Source of the DNA: Vidua macroura
Taxonomy: Eukaryota > Chordata > Aves > Passeriformes > Viduidae
Reading direction: 5' to 3'
Length of the DNA stretch: 64,000 nucleotides
NCBI RefSeq assembly: GCF_024509145.1
Contig: NC_071594.1
Coordinates: 6,034,411 to 6,098,410 of the forward strand
Made by a program: the position numbers and the translations under genes. The notes beneath the pieces are model-generated. The model made no database searches. It saw nothing but the letters and a program-made list of their open reading frames with translations, and was not told the DNA's origin. Below are positions 11,661 through 23,953 of this stretch, one piece after another. The first letter of the stretch is position 1, and every line of letters starts with the position of its first letter.

Positions 11661-13920
11661 TAAAGGGAACAAGCTCTGCAGCCACACAAACTCCCGTTCG
11701 TTTGTTGACACCGGCAGATCGCTGTTTTCTCCTTGCTCGTGAGACCGCTCCCACTTCCCAGGGAAGTCTCCTGCAGGAGGAGCTGGGTTTGCTCCATCCA
11801 CAGAGTCCTTCTCAAGGGGTTCTTTCCACACTCCAGTTTTGCCAAACGGGGGCTGATCTTTGATTCCCAGCCCTGCCCGTCACCTCCAGGCCATCCTCAC
11901 GGCCTCTGTCCGTCCCAGGAGAGCAGGCAGGACAGTCCCCATCCCTGGCACTCAGAAAATCCAGCTGTGCTCCTGGACCTCAGCGAGACACCGGCTCCCA
12001 TTGACCCCACGGGGATCAAACACCCTCAACTTCCCTCTTGGCTTTAGGATTTCATAAAGAACCGGGCAATTTGTCCAAGCAATTGATGGGAAGAGTTGAA
12101 CCTTCAGTTGAACCAGTGCCCCAAAGCCTCAGGCCATTCTTTCTTCCCCTAAATCCGCTGGTTTGTGCCCTTCCTCCACTCCTGGAGAGGTGACCAGCAG
12201 GGAGCTGCTGCCCAGCAGGCACGGGGTGATCCTGCCAGTGCAAACACCAATAATTACAGCATATTTACACCCCACAGCTTGCACTGAGCTGAATGAACTC
12301 ATTTAAGTCAGCAGCAGCAGGTCAAGCCAACAGTAACTTGTCTCCATCAGCCCTACGGCAGGGCCAGGGGAGCTGCGGGAGGGAGAAACCCTTTTATCCT
12401 AATTAAAGCACAACCTGGCAGAGCTCAGCTCCCACCTTTCCAACACCTTCCACCAAAGTGCTTAATCACAGGCAAATGAGTTTTCTGTAATTACAGCAGG
12501 AAGGGATTTATCTCGGGACGCAGAGGTGGAGTAGCAGGACCTGCAGAGAAAGGCGGTGTCAGCAAAGAGGCTGCCGGGCGTGCAAGGGGGATCTCCCAGG
12601 CCCTAAATCCCTCCCTGATCCATTCCAGAGCCAGCAAACATCAGTTTCTGTGTGCTCAGGCTCCAGGGATCGGCTCTCTGGCACTAAACAACTTCTCCAG
12701 GAGGGAGCAGGAGCATCCCTAGGAAGGGAAGGGAAGGATCCGTGGCAGGTGGGCGCTCACCTGCTCCATGCTCAGGGAGTTTTGTTCCTGGCTGAGAAAT
12801 CAAAACCCAAATCTGTTTTTTCCTCTCAAGACAAATGAAGATGTTTTCCCAAGCTGGAATGGGGTTTGACCACTGGACTGATTTTTTTCCCTGCAGCACT
12901 GCTCTGTCACAGCCTGAGAGAGCCAGAGGAGCGATGAGGGCACTGAAAAGGGGCTCCTGCAGCAGCTCCCCCTCCTCTACACCCATCCCCTGCTCCTGCA
13001 AACAGCCGGAAAGAGAAATTCCTCGGCTTCACCAGGGTCTCCTCTCAGCAACTGAGTTTAAGTCAATATTTATTCACTGTATGTGGCAACTTCAGTCAGG
13101 GGCTCGGGCGAACAAACACTGCTCACAGTGCCTGGGAAAGGCAGGGTTTGGCTTAGCACCATCTCCGGCGGCTTCCTGGGGAAACTCTGGAGCTGGAGCT
13201 GCCCTTGGAGAGCTCTGGAGCACGTGCCACTGTCACCAGCAGCCTGGGGAGCCGCCTGGAGTCACCGAGATCAGCACAAGGCGTGTTTTTCTGCTCAGGA
13301 CTGGCAATTTAAGCGAGCACAAGGGGCTGCAGCCCCGGCCCGTCTAATCGATGCTTCACACATGCAAAATAGGCACCACGGCCTCTCTCTGAAAGCTCAG
13401 CAGGATTTTTCCATCTCCGCGGCCTCTCCAAGGAAAACGCAGGGAATTCATTCACGACAGGCCATCACCGAGCCCATTTCCCAGTGCCTGGCTGCACGTC
13501 CCTCAAAATCAAGAGGAAAAACATTTCCCTCAAGCTCTGGGTTTGGAATTAAGTGCATGCAAAGCACTCAGAGCAAAGCAAGGAAGGAGCTGAACGCTCC
13601 CAGTGCTGCCTGTCCAAGGCTGCCTTGGGCAGTCCAGCTGCTCCCAAAGTCCTGCCTGGCAATTGTCTGGGAGCTGCAGATCATACCTCACTTCCAGAGC
13701 ACATTTCCACAGCAGCACCCTGTCCGTTCCCAGCTCCTTCCCTTTCTTTGGCCAGAGGTTCTTCCCTTCCCCCGGCATTTCCCACCTCTCCTGGCAGGTT
13801 TGCCTGAAGGGCTGAGCAGGGTCTTGGCTGCACCCCCGGGGATCCCTGTGTGTGGCAATCCATGGGCTCGATGGGAAGCGGCTCCAGCCTTTGGATTAAA
13901 CTGGCAGGAACATTAATTTT

Positions 13921-14033
13921 AAAAAAAACAAAACAAAAACAAAAAAAAAAAAAAAAAAAAAAAAACCAAACAAAAACAAACCCAAAAAAAACCAAAAAAA
14001 AACCTAAAAAAAAAAAGAAGACCAAAACTACAA
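13921..14033. repeat. A-rich tract (A8-24 interrupted by C and AC)
   Basis: About 110 bases of almost pure A with single C interruptions, followed by CAACAATAACAACAAC. Low-complexity DNA. Confidence 0.9.
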
Positions 14034-14197
14034 CAATAACAACAACAAAAATCAGAAGCTTCTGTTACACCCAGAAGCAGCAGGTTCATGCACTTTTGGA
14101 AGCACTTCTGAAAAGCAAATTGGATCAATGCAGAGATGGAAAGCATGGGCAGCACACAGGCAGCAGTCCCTTGTTTTATTCCACACAGACTCACATT

Positions 14198-14260
14198 AAA
14201 AAAAAAAAAAAAAAAAAAAGAAGAGAAGAAAAGAAAAAATCGCCTAAAAAAAAAATTACA
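14198..14260. repeat. Second A-rich tract
   Basis: A run of about 21 A directly after CACATT, then AAGAGAAGAAAAG-type purine sequence and another A9 run. 170 bp of unique sequence separates it from the first tract. Confidence 0.85.
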
Positions 14261-14869
14261 GTCAGAAAAGCAGAGCAGGAACAACGATTTCTTGATTTCC
14301 CATATTTTATTTTCCCCACCAGCGACTTCCAGATCAAACCCACTCACTTTCCAAGCTCCAGCGAGGGCTCTTTGCCCCCCCAGCTCAAGCTCAGCTCTTT
14401 GACTTCACAGCCCGACCCCAGCACGAGCCTCCCACCCCAGAGCTGCGATGGCTCCGTGCCCGGACTGGGCAGGGGAGCTCCTGCTCCCTCCTCGGGGGCT
14501 GCAGCGAAAAACAGAAACCAAAACCCAACCAAGTTCATTTTTCGGGCCTGGGACAATGCCCCAGGTTGCCCGTTCTGGAGCCTGCCCTGGGGACTCCGGC
14601 AGCGACCCCGCACTCGATGCTTTCCCCACCCCATTCACCCCTCGGCGCTCAGAGCTGGCACCAGTGCGGGACTCGGCGCGTTAATTAAAGGTTAATGAAC
14701 GTGCTCAGAGCACAGACATCAGTGCCCTCTACTGGGACCAGTCAGAAGGTCTCTGGGGGAACACTGGGCGCCCTGCGTGGGTGGATGTGCCCTGGGCGGG
14801 GGAAGCCCCGCTGAGTGCGGGAGAGGTGCGGTACCCGCTCGGGTGAGTGCTCCTCACACAGGCTCTTCC

Positions 14870-15217
14870 ATCTCCATCCCCATCCCTGTCCCCGTCCCCG
14901 TCCCTGTCCCAAACCCCATCCCCATCCTGTCCTCATCCCTGTCCCCATCCCTATCCCTCATCCTCATCCTCACCCTCGTCCTCGTCCCCATCCCCATCCC
15001 CAGTCCCATCCCCATCCCCAGTCCCATCCCCATTCCCATTCCCATCCCCATCCCCAGTCCCATTCCCATTCCCATTCCCATCCCCGTCCCCATCCCCAGT
15101 CCCATCCCCATCCCCATCCCCATTCCCATCCCCATTCCCATTCCCATTCCCATTCCCATTCCCATTCCCAGTCCCAGTCCCGTCCCCATTCCTGCCCCTG
15201 TCCCCGTCCCCATGCCC
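14870..15217. repeat. CCCATY/CCCAGT minisatellite, about 350 bp
   Basis: Irregular array of 5- and 6-bp units (CCCATC, CCCATT, CCCAGT, CCCGTC, CCTGTC, CCTCAT). The minus strand reads GGGGAT and GGGAAT repeats. It gives open frames in several registers on both strands because no unit contains a stop; they are not genes. Confidence 0.93.
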
Positions 15218-15285
15218 GGCTCTGCCACCCCGCAGGGCTCCCCCAGCCCCAGCCCGCGGTGTCGCAGGCCCCGGGGTGGCAATGA

Positions 15286-15398
15286 TGTCCCTCGGGAGCA
15301 CAGGGATGAGCTGTCCCTCGGGAGCACAGGGTGGAAATGTCCCTCAGGAGCACAGGGTGGAAATGTCCCTCAGGAGCACAGGGATGAGCTGTCCCTCG
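15286..15398. repeat. 26-bp tandem repeat, 4.3 copies
   Basis: Units begin TGTCCCTCGGGAGCACAGGG. Unit types run A-B-B'-A', differing at GATGAGC versus GTGGAAA and at CGGG versus CAGG. It lies 70 bp from the CCCATY array. Confidence 0.92.
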
Positions 15399-16759
15399 TC
15401 CCCAACCGGGCTCCAGCCGCTCCATCCCCCGGCCGGGCACCTCCAGCACTCGGAGCTGAATCGGCTCTGACAGAGCTCGGGAAAAGCAAATCCCTGGGGA
15501 AAGGGAAGGAAGGGGGAAGGTGGGCTTTACAATTTATAAAACCACTCTCAGTTTGACTGCATTAGCTTTGCCTTAGGCTCCAAAACACGACGAAACAGCG
15601 AGGGGGGGAAAGAGGGATTGGGGGGAGAGTGGGGATGGCAACGAAGGAGAAAGCTGTAATTGCAATTGCTGGAATTCACTTTTAATGCTGGCTGCTGAAT
15701 ACAGTAAACACACTCTCAAGTCCAGGGAATAAGCATTGATTTTTTTTTTTTTTGCAAGTGTTCCAGTGAAAAGCTTCAAATCAATCCTGTTCTGTCAGAC
15801 ACTTTTTTGCCTCTTGGCCTCCAATTACTCACTCTCCACATCCACCCTTCCCAGATCTCACCTTCACCAGGCACACCTGATGCTGAAGGAGCACTGTTTG
15901 ATCCAGAATTCCACCTTGCACAGCCAGTGGGGCCAGGGAAGAATTCACAACCCCAGCACAGGAAGGACTTTGCCTGCAAAGCTCTCTTGGGAACAAGGGA
16001 CAGCCAGAACGAAGAGGAGAGGAGAGGGGGTGCATGGAGGTGTGGGGATATTTCTTTCTTGTCACAGCTCTGTAACATCATGGGTGATGTTCTGAGGGCT
16101 CAGGCTGAACCTCTGGGCTGGACGGGGAAGCCACAGGAACATTTTGGTTGTTATACTTCAGCACCTGCTGCAGAAACACCAAGGAGTCAGCCAATCCCAG
16201 TGGGAGCCTCCTCTCCCACCCACCTCCCAGACCCCCTCCAGTTCTCCAGCAGCCACAGGATCAGGTACCTTCCCAAAGTTTCATTTTCCAGCTATGGCTG
16301 AGCCAAGGCAAAAAGCTGGATTTTCATCCCCAGCATTTGCAGGTTGCTGGAGACGTTTGGTCCCTGCCAGGTTTCCCAGAGGCAGGAGCTAAGGGGGATG
16401 GGCTCTGTGTGAGATCCCAGAGAGTCCCACCAGCTGCTCAGTCCCCGCTGGAAAGCTTCAAAGCAAGGCAAAAAAAGTCACTGAGGCAGGGAACAACTCT
16501 TTTGTAGCCTCTGCAGGGGGACAGTGCCAGACTGCAGCCTGAGCTTTGATTGTTCCCCAGTGACTGATGAGGGAAGGGAAGTTGTTGTCAGGGTTTTGAT
16601 GCTTCCCAGGACTCTACGCCCTCAATGGCAGCATTTCATTCATCTGCTCCATGAGCAGAGGGAGGAATATTGGCCAAAAAGTCTGGACTGTGGGACAGAT
16701 ACAGCAGGTCCCATTGTCACACAGAGAGGGATCACAGTCTCCTCTAAACTCAAGGTTTA

Positions 16760-16812
16760 CTCAATGATCTTGGAGGTCCTTTTCAACCTAATTGGTTTTG
16801 TGACGATGAGGC
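16760..16812 (+). mobile_element. CR1 LINE 3' tail fragment
   Basis: TCAATGATCTTGGAGGTCC followed by TTTTCAACCTAATTGGTTTTG matches the avian CR1 3' end pattern (ATGATCTTxGAGGTCCxTTCCAACCxAAxxGATTCTGTGA). Only the tail is recognisable; the sequence upstream may be older CR1. Confidence 0.55.
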
Positions 16813-17259
16813 AAAGCTGATTCTTTGTCAAGTTTTAATTCCAGGCGAGGCTTAAACAACTTCTCTGCTCCTGTGGCAGAGGGAAGCTCCAGCTGCCCAT
16901 GCTCATGACAGAATCCCACCCTGTGGAAGCACAGTGGGACAGGGCTGTGCCAGGGAAATGCCACCCACGAGGGGGACAGAGCTGTCCTGGTCAAACACAT
17001 CCTGCCAGCAAGCCAGAGCTGACATTTCCTAGGACAAAACTTTCTCCAAAGCAGACACAGATGGAAGTAGACACACATCCCACGGCTCCTGCCACACGTG
17101 TTCTCCCTTTTCCTCCCTGTTTTCCCCACATGGATCAAGACCTCCTGGCACAGAGGATTTGCTCTCATTCCCAACACCCAGCACAAGGAAGAGTTACCAC
17201 TGCAGTGACATGACCTTCAGCTGCTCACAGCGCAGACATTTCCTTCTGACAGCTCCCAC

Positions 17260-17720
17260 ATTCAACCTCAAATTATATGTACTGTATATGACTGTTAAGA
17301 ATAATCACAGTATTTGCAGTGGTGTGTTAGGCACCAAATTATGTATAGGCAAAGCGATTAGAGAGCAGAACAAAGTGGTTGTTCATGCAGCTAATGGCCA
17401 AAGTACCACTATTTTCCATCAAGACAATTTGCAGCCAGCGTAGCATCTTCTCACTCCCCAGCCAGAAGCAGCTTTGCATGAAATCTTCAAAAACAACTCT
17501 TGTTATCACAAGTCTCAACAGCAGAGCTCGGAGGGGGTTGTAACAGCCTTGATAGTCTTTAATTCTTCTCACCCCACCGCCTTTCCCTCCTGTCCCCAGT
17601 GCCTTCCTCTGGGAGATGTGGCTGAGCATTGCTGCAGCCAAGTTGTGTATCCAGCACTTAATGGCATTAAAACTTTTGCTGACTCCCATCTTTAGATAAA
17701 AACCTGCTCTTTAGGTTTGT
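17260..17720. promoter_or_regulatory. Candidate conserved noncoding element
   Basis: 460 bp of AT-balanced, non-repetitive sequence (for example TGCAGCTAATGGCC, GACAATTTGCAGCC, CTTTGCATGAAATC), distinct from the GC-rich surroundings. It carries a short plus-strand frame of about 50 codons with no known similarity. An old decayed transposon is the main alternative. Confidence 0.25.
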
Positions 17721-20700
17721 TTACTAAAAATCAAAATCAATAACCATCTCAGCTCGCTGTCCTACAAGCTTTCAGTCTCAGCCAAGCATCCAGAGCCCTG
17801 GGGATGCCAGAATATGCTCAAACCATACACAAAATCTGTGCCTTCCACTGTCACCAAAGTCTTTCCATGGCCCTGGTCCAGCCCCCCCGCTGAAGTCCTC
17901 CCTCCTTTTTACCATGGGTATTGTCCAAAAAGCCAAGTGCCTGCTTTATAAAGCCTGTCCAAGTCTAGAAGGAACTCTCCTGTGCCAGGCCTTTGAAAAT
18001 AAGAGATCCAACACAATAATTACTCCAGTCAGACCAAAAGGGAGATTGTTTTAATGGCAAATTGTCCCATGGGGTAGGAAGGAAACACCAGAGAAGAGGA
18101 ATCTCAGGCTGGGGCTGATGAGAACCTCGGACCAAGAGTGGAGAAGGTGCAGGAGCTGCAGGCAAGGAAGCGAGGAGGCTTTGGGAGCAGGAGAACAGGA
18201 ATGCTGGTGCCCTTGATTGCTCTGGCTCCAAGGTTGATGGAGCTGCCAGGAGGTACAGCATGTTCTCTCCTATTGATCTATCAATGTCTGCTCTCCAGAG
18301 GAGGGATTACTCACTTCTGATAACACAGCAAGGTTGCCTCTGATGAAAATCAATGGCTCTGACTACCCAGCCTTCATTTAATTACATCACGCTGCAAATC
18401 CGGCGGGAGCAGAGCGGGGACATTCTCCACCACCACCACCACCTCTGCTCCCTGCTCCTCTCCCCAGTTGTGCACGGGTATCTTCCCGGGATTATCAAGA
18501 GAAATGGCCTTGATAAGCAGAGATTTGCTGTCTGTTCTGCAGCCAAGGAAAGGACACAGGGACTCCTCCATCACCTTGGCCCACAGCTGGCAAAGCTGGC
18601 CAGGAGGAGAAGGACGCCAGAGATGTGCAAGCACATTCCTGGCAATTAGCTTTGTGGGAAGGAGGATTGGATTAAGACTGAGTGTGAGATCAGGCAGCTT
18701 TTTACAAGCTAAATAAGCAACAAGCAGTTTGAGAGAGATTTCTTCCCCTGTTTACAAGGCCAACCAAGGCCAGGTTAATTAATCTCTCTTTCCAGCTGCC
18801 CTTCTCACTAGGGCTTGTTCTTCACTTTGAACAAAACACCCAAGACAGCTGCTCAGATCTCTCACATTGCAGGGTGATGAAAACAAAGGCACAGATGAAA
18901 ATTGCTTTAGAGCTTAGCCTCTCACAGAAAACAAGCGTGCCCGTGCTGTAATTAGGACTAGGCATGCAAAAAAAAAGAACCAGATCTTTGACCGGTGCTT
19001 AACCAGGGATAGTAAATAAAAATAACAACAATCCCTTCCCACACACACAGAGCACACACAGAGGCACTAAAGCAGACAGGCCTATTTTCCTGGAGCTCAC
19101 AAAAGAGGCTGGTTCAGTCTCTTGATCCTGCACAAAGGCAGATCCCAGGCACAGGCTGTGGCTCTGGGCATGCTAAACCCAGCAGCGACACCCCATCAAA
19201 ACAAGGCATTCAAACACACTCTGCTGGCCCTGGGGAGAGTTTATACCCGGCACAGACACGCAGCCAGCAGTGCTTCATGAATCGCTCAGAGCCGTTCAGC
19301 CAAGGCTGCAGTACAGAACATCATCTGAAGCTGTGGCACAGCCCCTGCCATGCTCCCAGCCAGCAGCTGGACATGCCAGCACTGTCATTTGGAGCTGCCC
19401 TGCCTCCTCCTTCTCCTCCTCCTCCTCCCCCATACAGGGTTTAAGGCATTTAGTGGCAGAGATAAATTCTCCCGTGTTTATTTAAATGAAAAGGTCCCCG
19501 ACCGATGTTTTCTTTCCCTCACCATTAACAGCACAATTAGAGCTGTGAGGCCTCAGCCAGCCCTCCCCACACAAACACCCTCCATCCTCAGCTCATCCCA
19601 GCTCCTTTCCCAGCACTCATGCAGCAAACAGAAGGCAAAAGCACAGCAGGCACCAGCAGCAGACACTTCCACAGCCCTGCAGCCAGCCACGAGCTAAACC
19701 CAGGAGCTGCAGTGCTTTAACACAGCTGGCAAACATCTGTGCGTGGGTCTCCAGTCTGGGGAGGGCTGAAACTCCCCCAGTTTATTGGGGTTTGGGTAAT
19801 GGGGTTGATGGGCAGCAGGATCTATCTGGCTCAGTCAGTGTTTCAGCAGCAGGCTTTGCCCTGTCCCAGGAAAACATTTCTGATCTCACCAACCCCACAG
19901 ACAGCAGCCACAAAAGGCCAAAGCAACAGGTCAGAAAGGGCAAGAGCTCTCCTGGCTCAGCTGCCTGGCGGTGGGAGAGCCTGCAGGTCCAGCAGGGCTG
20001 GCTGAGCATCCCTCAGCCCGGCAGCCAGGCTTGGAGCAGGAGGCGGGTGCCAAAGCCTTGAGTCACCAGGCTCAGAGCCCTGCCAGAGCCTGGCACGTCC
20101 CTGAGAGCTGGGGACGCAGGGAAGGAGCAGTCTCCATGTGTGCTCGCTGCTCCTCAGCATCCAGACGTCATCTCCAGCCCACTTGCTAAAGGCTGACGCG
20201 TTCCGGGGAGGAATAAGACACCCTTAGGAACAGCTCTTCCTCCTCAGCAAGGGTGTCCTGAAGGAATTGCCAAAAAGATGCTTTTCTCTGGGTTTTTGTG
20301 AGGGCTCTGCTGGCAAAAGGACAGGCTGCAGCTCCAGGGAGAGGGGCTCTGGAGCCAGGCATTCATCCTACAAACACAGGGACCAAAGGCTGCCCGGTCA
20401 GGAGTCGTCAGCAGATTTCAGTTGGAAGGATTGTGGCAGGGATTCTCTGGAGAGAGCTCTCTAAGAAAAAAGAAACCACCCTTAATTTCTAGATTATCTT
20501 ACTTCTTAACCCTTTGCTATCAATTGCTTTGAGATATGGCCATGGATATCAGCAGACAACTTGCACTCCTTATCCCTGGCTGTGGAACAGCTCTGAAACA
20601 GGGAAACTGCTCCTGGCCCAGTGACCTCAGAGATCAAATCCCCTTTCTCTGCTGTCAACAGAAAGACTGGGCTAAGTTACCCACAGCACATTCCCAAGAT

Positions 20701-22190
20701 TCTTTCCTCAAATGTGGCTTAAATTGGCTAATGCATTAGGAGATTGCCGGGGTGGAAAGGGCAGGCGAGATGGACGGAATGCAATCACCAGGGCCTCATT
20801 TCTCCTGGAAGCTCTATTAATGGACAAGCAGCCTTTTGGCACCCAGATAAACCCCAGGCAGAGGGTAGCAGTGAGGAAGACAGAAGGAAAATGCCTGCAG
20901 GGATTGATGCTTTCCTGTTCCACTGGCACCTTGTCCCAGCATCAGCATTCACACAGCCCCCTGCAAGGGGGCAGTTCCCTGTCACACACTGCAACAGCTG
21001 ACCGCTAATGAATCCCAATGCCAGCACTGCCCGACCTTTCCCACTCCTCCCACCTTAATTTATTTAATTTATTGCTGTATTATTGCCAGACCCATGTGTT
21101 AACTTCTCACCAAGCAACTGCAAAGGGGAAAGATCTGGAAGTTATCCCAGGGCTGTGTAAGACAGGAAATCATTTCCCACATCAGGTCCTGAGGCTCGCT
21201 TTGATCATGTAAACACACACAAATCAATTGGCTGCAGGATGGATGCCAGAGGTGGGAGACAGGTATTCCAGGGAGCCACAGCCACGGCTGCTGGAGCCTC
21301 TGCTCTGGGAAGAACATCCCTTATCCTGGCTGACTTTGATGGAGGGACGCCAGCTGGCATCAGGGAAGATTTATCCCTTGTCACACAGCTCCTCTGCGGA
21401 GCTCAAGAGCAGCGCTGGGAACACTCAGGCCCAGGAGCAAAGTCTCGTTAAGTGGATTCAGCAGACCTGGGCCAGTTCTGAGCTTCAGGAGCCTCTGGCC
21501 TGGCATGGCGTGGCCCAGAACGTGGCACAGCTCAGTCTGACTGGATTAAGTTCAGAGCTGCGATGCCGTTTCCTTCCTCTGAGCTCTTCCAGCCGAGCTT
21601 GTTAAGCCTCATCACAAAGTGTAAACCTCAACCCCGAGCCCCAGCACTGCCCCGAGCTCGCCACCCAAGCGTTGGGAGATCTCTGCATGACTCCAGCAAA
21701 CCATTTAATCCCTGAACCTCGTTTCCTCTAAGGGATCATTCCTCCTCTGTTCCCCGGGACAAAGACCAACCCCAGATTTAGTGGCTGGCACGGAGGGTCC
21801 CCAGCCACGCAGATGGGGCCCAGCCGTTGATGCCTTAGGATTTTAGCTTTTATATTTTTCATATATTTGTAATCCTGTAATTCTTTAGTGTGTCACTCCA
21901 AACTCCACACACAGAGTGAGCTGCTGCTTTCCCGTTTTTACAAAACAATTCCTCTCCAGGCCTGGGAGTCAACAACGCTTCACTGTCTCAGGCCCCGAGA
22001 GATGGAAAGAAAAATGAGTTGTGGGGAGGAGCAAACTTGGGGTCAATGACTTCATTACCTGAGGCTGTAATTGGACAATTAACCCCCAATATGCAAATGA
22101 CCCAAACTTATAAAAGTGTGAAAACCCGTGACTCCTGGTCCATTTTTTTAGGTGTAGCCCCTGGGGGGCTTTGTCTGCCCGAAATGTACC

Positions 22191-22655
22191 TGAATAATAA
22201 TGATAATGGTAATGGTAATGATAATGATAATGATAATGATAATGATAAAATATATAGTGTAATATAATAATAAATTAATGATAATATAATAAATAAATAA
22301 TAATATAATTAAAAGTAATAAAAATAAAAAGAAAAAGAAAATAATAAAAATATAACATAATATAATATAATATAATATAATATAATATAATATAATATGC
22401 AATATAATGATAAATTTATAATATAATAAATAGAATAATATAGAATAATATAATAAAATAGAGAATAATATATAATATATTATTATCTCTATTTTATTAT
22501 ATAATATATAATATATAATATATAATATATAATATATAATATATAATATATAATATATAATATATAATATATAATATATAATATATAATAAAATAGATAA
22601 TAATATAATAAAAAGTAATAAAAATAAAATAATAAAAACATAATAAACAGAACCA
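22191..22655. repeat. AT-only satellite block: TAATGA, TATAA and TAATATA arrays
   Basis: Three nested arrays: TAATGA/TAATGG hexamers (22195-22247), TATAA pentamers (22356-22398) and TAATATA heptamers (22497-22590), joined by ATAATAAA-type sequence. GC content is near zero over about 400 bp. Confidence 0.93.
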
Positions 22656-22689
22656 CTTTTTATTTTCTTAGTGTTATCTGGTCTCTGTT

Positions 22690-23010
22690 TTTAGGTACCC
22701 CCGAAAAGGCACCCCCGTGCTGGAGACCCGGACGCTGCCGCTGCTGCCCAGAGGAGCCGCAGCGGGCGAGGATGAACCCCCCGAGCTGCCGAGAGCACAC
22801 GTGCTGCCGCGGCACGCGGAGCTGACCCGCAGCTTATCTCCTGACACCTCGGCAGCTTTGTATCAGGGAAAAAGGAGCGCCGGGAGCCCGTCCCGAGCAG
22901 GGCTCCGGGAGCAGGGAGCTCCGATAAACACCGGCCCCGCGTTGTCAGGGGCTCTTTATCTCCGCAGGGCTCCGTGCGGGCAGGGCAGGAGCCCGCAGAT
23001 ATCTCACCAC
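22690..23010. promoter_or_regulatory. CpG-rich patch beside the AT block
   Basis: GC- and CpG-rich (CCCGGACGCTGCCGC, GCCGCAGCGGGCGAGG, GTGCTGCCGCGGCACGCGG) with several GATA-type sites (GCTTATCTCC, CCGATAAACA, TTTATCTCC). A 215-codon minus-strand open frame covers it but has no known domain. It could be a CpG island for a noncoding transcript. Confidence 0.35.
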
Positions 23011-23883
23011 GCTCTGTCCTGGGGAGATGTTTGCCTCCAGCTTTGCAGCAGGAGGAGGTTTCTGTTCCCGGCACAAAAGGCAGGTGAGCAGCAAGAGCCT
23101 GAGTGGGGTCAGCAGCCGCTCCCCCAGCACCCCCTGGCGCAGCGGGGCGGGGGAACAGAAGGGTTTGGGGGGGTGGCGTTACATCCTCGGCTTTCAGGGA
23201 CGTGCGGGAACAAGGGGAGATTCTTCTGACCCTGGGGGCGCCAAGGAGAGAATCCCTGAGGGGGTGGTGGAGGGGCAGCAAGGCTGGCACTGCGGTCTGG
23301 CTGGGGCCGGGCTGTGGCAGCTCCCTCCCCGCTCCCAAACCAGCTCCAGTGCCGGTTCCTTTCTCCAGCAGGTGAAACGCAGATGTCAGCTCCTGGTGAC
23401 CCCGAAAGTGAAGTTTAGGGGAGCCCTGACCCTGTCAGGAGCCGCAGCCCTGGCCCTGAGGCTGCCCCCAGAGCTCTGCAGGTGGCTCAGGCAGGGCTGG
23501 TACAGGGTTTGGGGATGTGGGGAGGGAGAATCCTCCTCAGCCAACGGAGCTGTGGGGGGAAACAGCCTGGGAGAGTTGTGGGAATGGCTCTGCTCCTCCA
23601 CCAGGAGCCTCTGGCAAAAAGGCTGGCAGCTCACAGCCTCTCCTGCCTGCTCCACGAGCTGCAGCATGGCAGGGGAGAGAGGAGAGGAGGGCTTGGGACA
23701 GCCCAGCCTCAGCTGGCCCACACTTCAGAGCTCTGAGGTGCCCCCAGGACAAAGCTCACACCCCAAGGGAGAGGAAGGGGAGAAGTGCAAGGCCATGGCC
23801 AAGAGCCCTCCGTGGCCCAGGGCAAACACCTGGGTCTGACACAGTGGCCATGGGGGCTGCGGAGGTGAACTGGGGAGGGAAAG

Positions 23884-23953
23884 GATTCAACCCAAGGTAG
23901 CCAAAGGACTCAGATTCAACCCAAGGTAGCCAAAGGACTCAGATTCAACCCAG
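23884..23953. repeat. 29-bp tandem repeat, 2.4 copies
   Basis: Perfect duplication of a unit starting GATTCAACCCAAGGTAGCC and ending AAAGGACTCA, with a partial third copy (GATTCAACCCAGG). Perfect identity implies a recent event. Confidence 0.92.

Larger units (their letters stand above)
10525..14869. other. Intergenic DNA, no gene recognised
   Basis: Contains an 11-bp repeat (10731-10785), a CpG-rich stretch (11455-11660) and two A-rich tracts (13921-14033 and 14198-14219), listed separately. AT-rich unique sequence lies near 12240-12500. ORFs here are short or low-complexity. Confidence 0.55.
15399..22190. other. Intergenic DNA, no gene recognised
   Basis: Mostly unique and somewhat less GC-rich than the left part. 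It holds a CR1 tail (16760-16812) and an AT-rich information-rich stretch at 17260-17720 (separate entry). CCA and CTC trinucleotide runs lie at 18429-18445 and 19408-19430. Further AT-rich stretches occur at 18720-19030, 19440-19540, 20460-20540 and 21030-21120. No exon is recognised. Confidence 0.5.

Noticed and set aside
13850..14695. 281-codon plus frame rich in Lys
   Set aside because: Translation of poly-A tracts.
14777..15556. 259-codon plus frame and several minus frames of Pro/Ile/Ser or Gly/Met repeats
   Set aside because: Products of the CCCATY minisatellite, which has no stop codon in any register.
22691..23338. 215-codon minus frame
   Set aside because: Falls in the CpG-rich patch; no recognisable motif, and its start is a non-ATG or weak codon.
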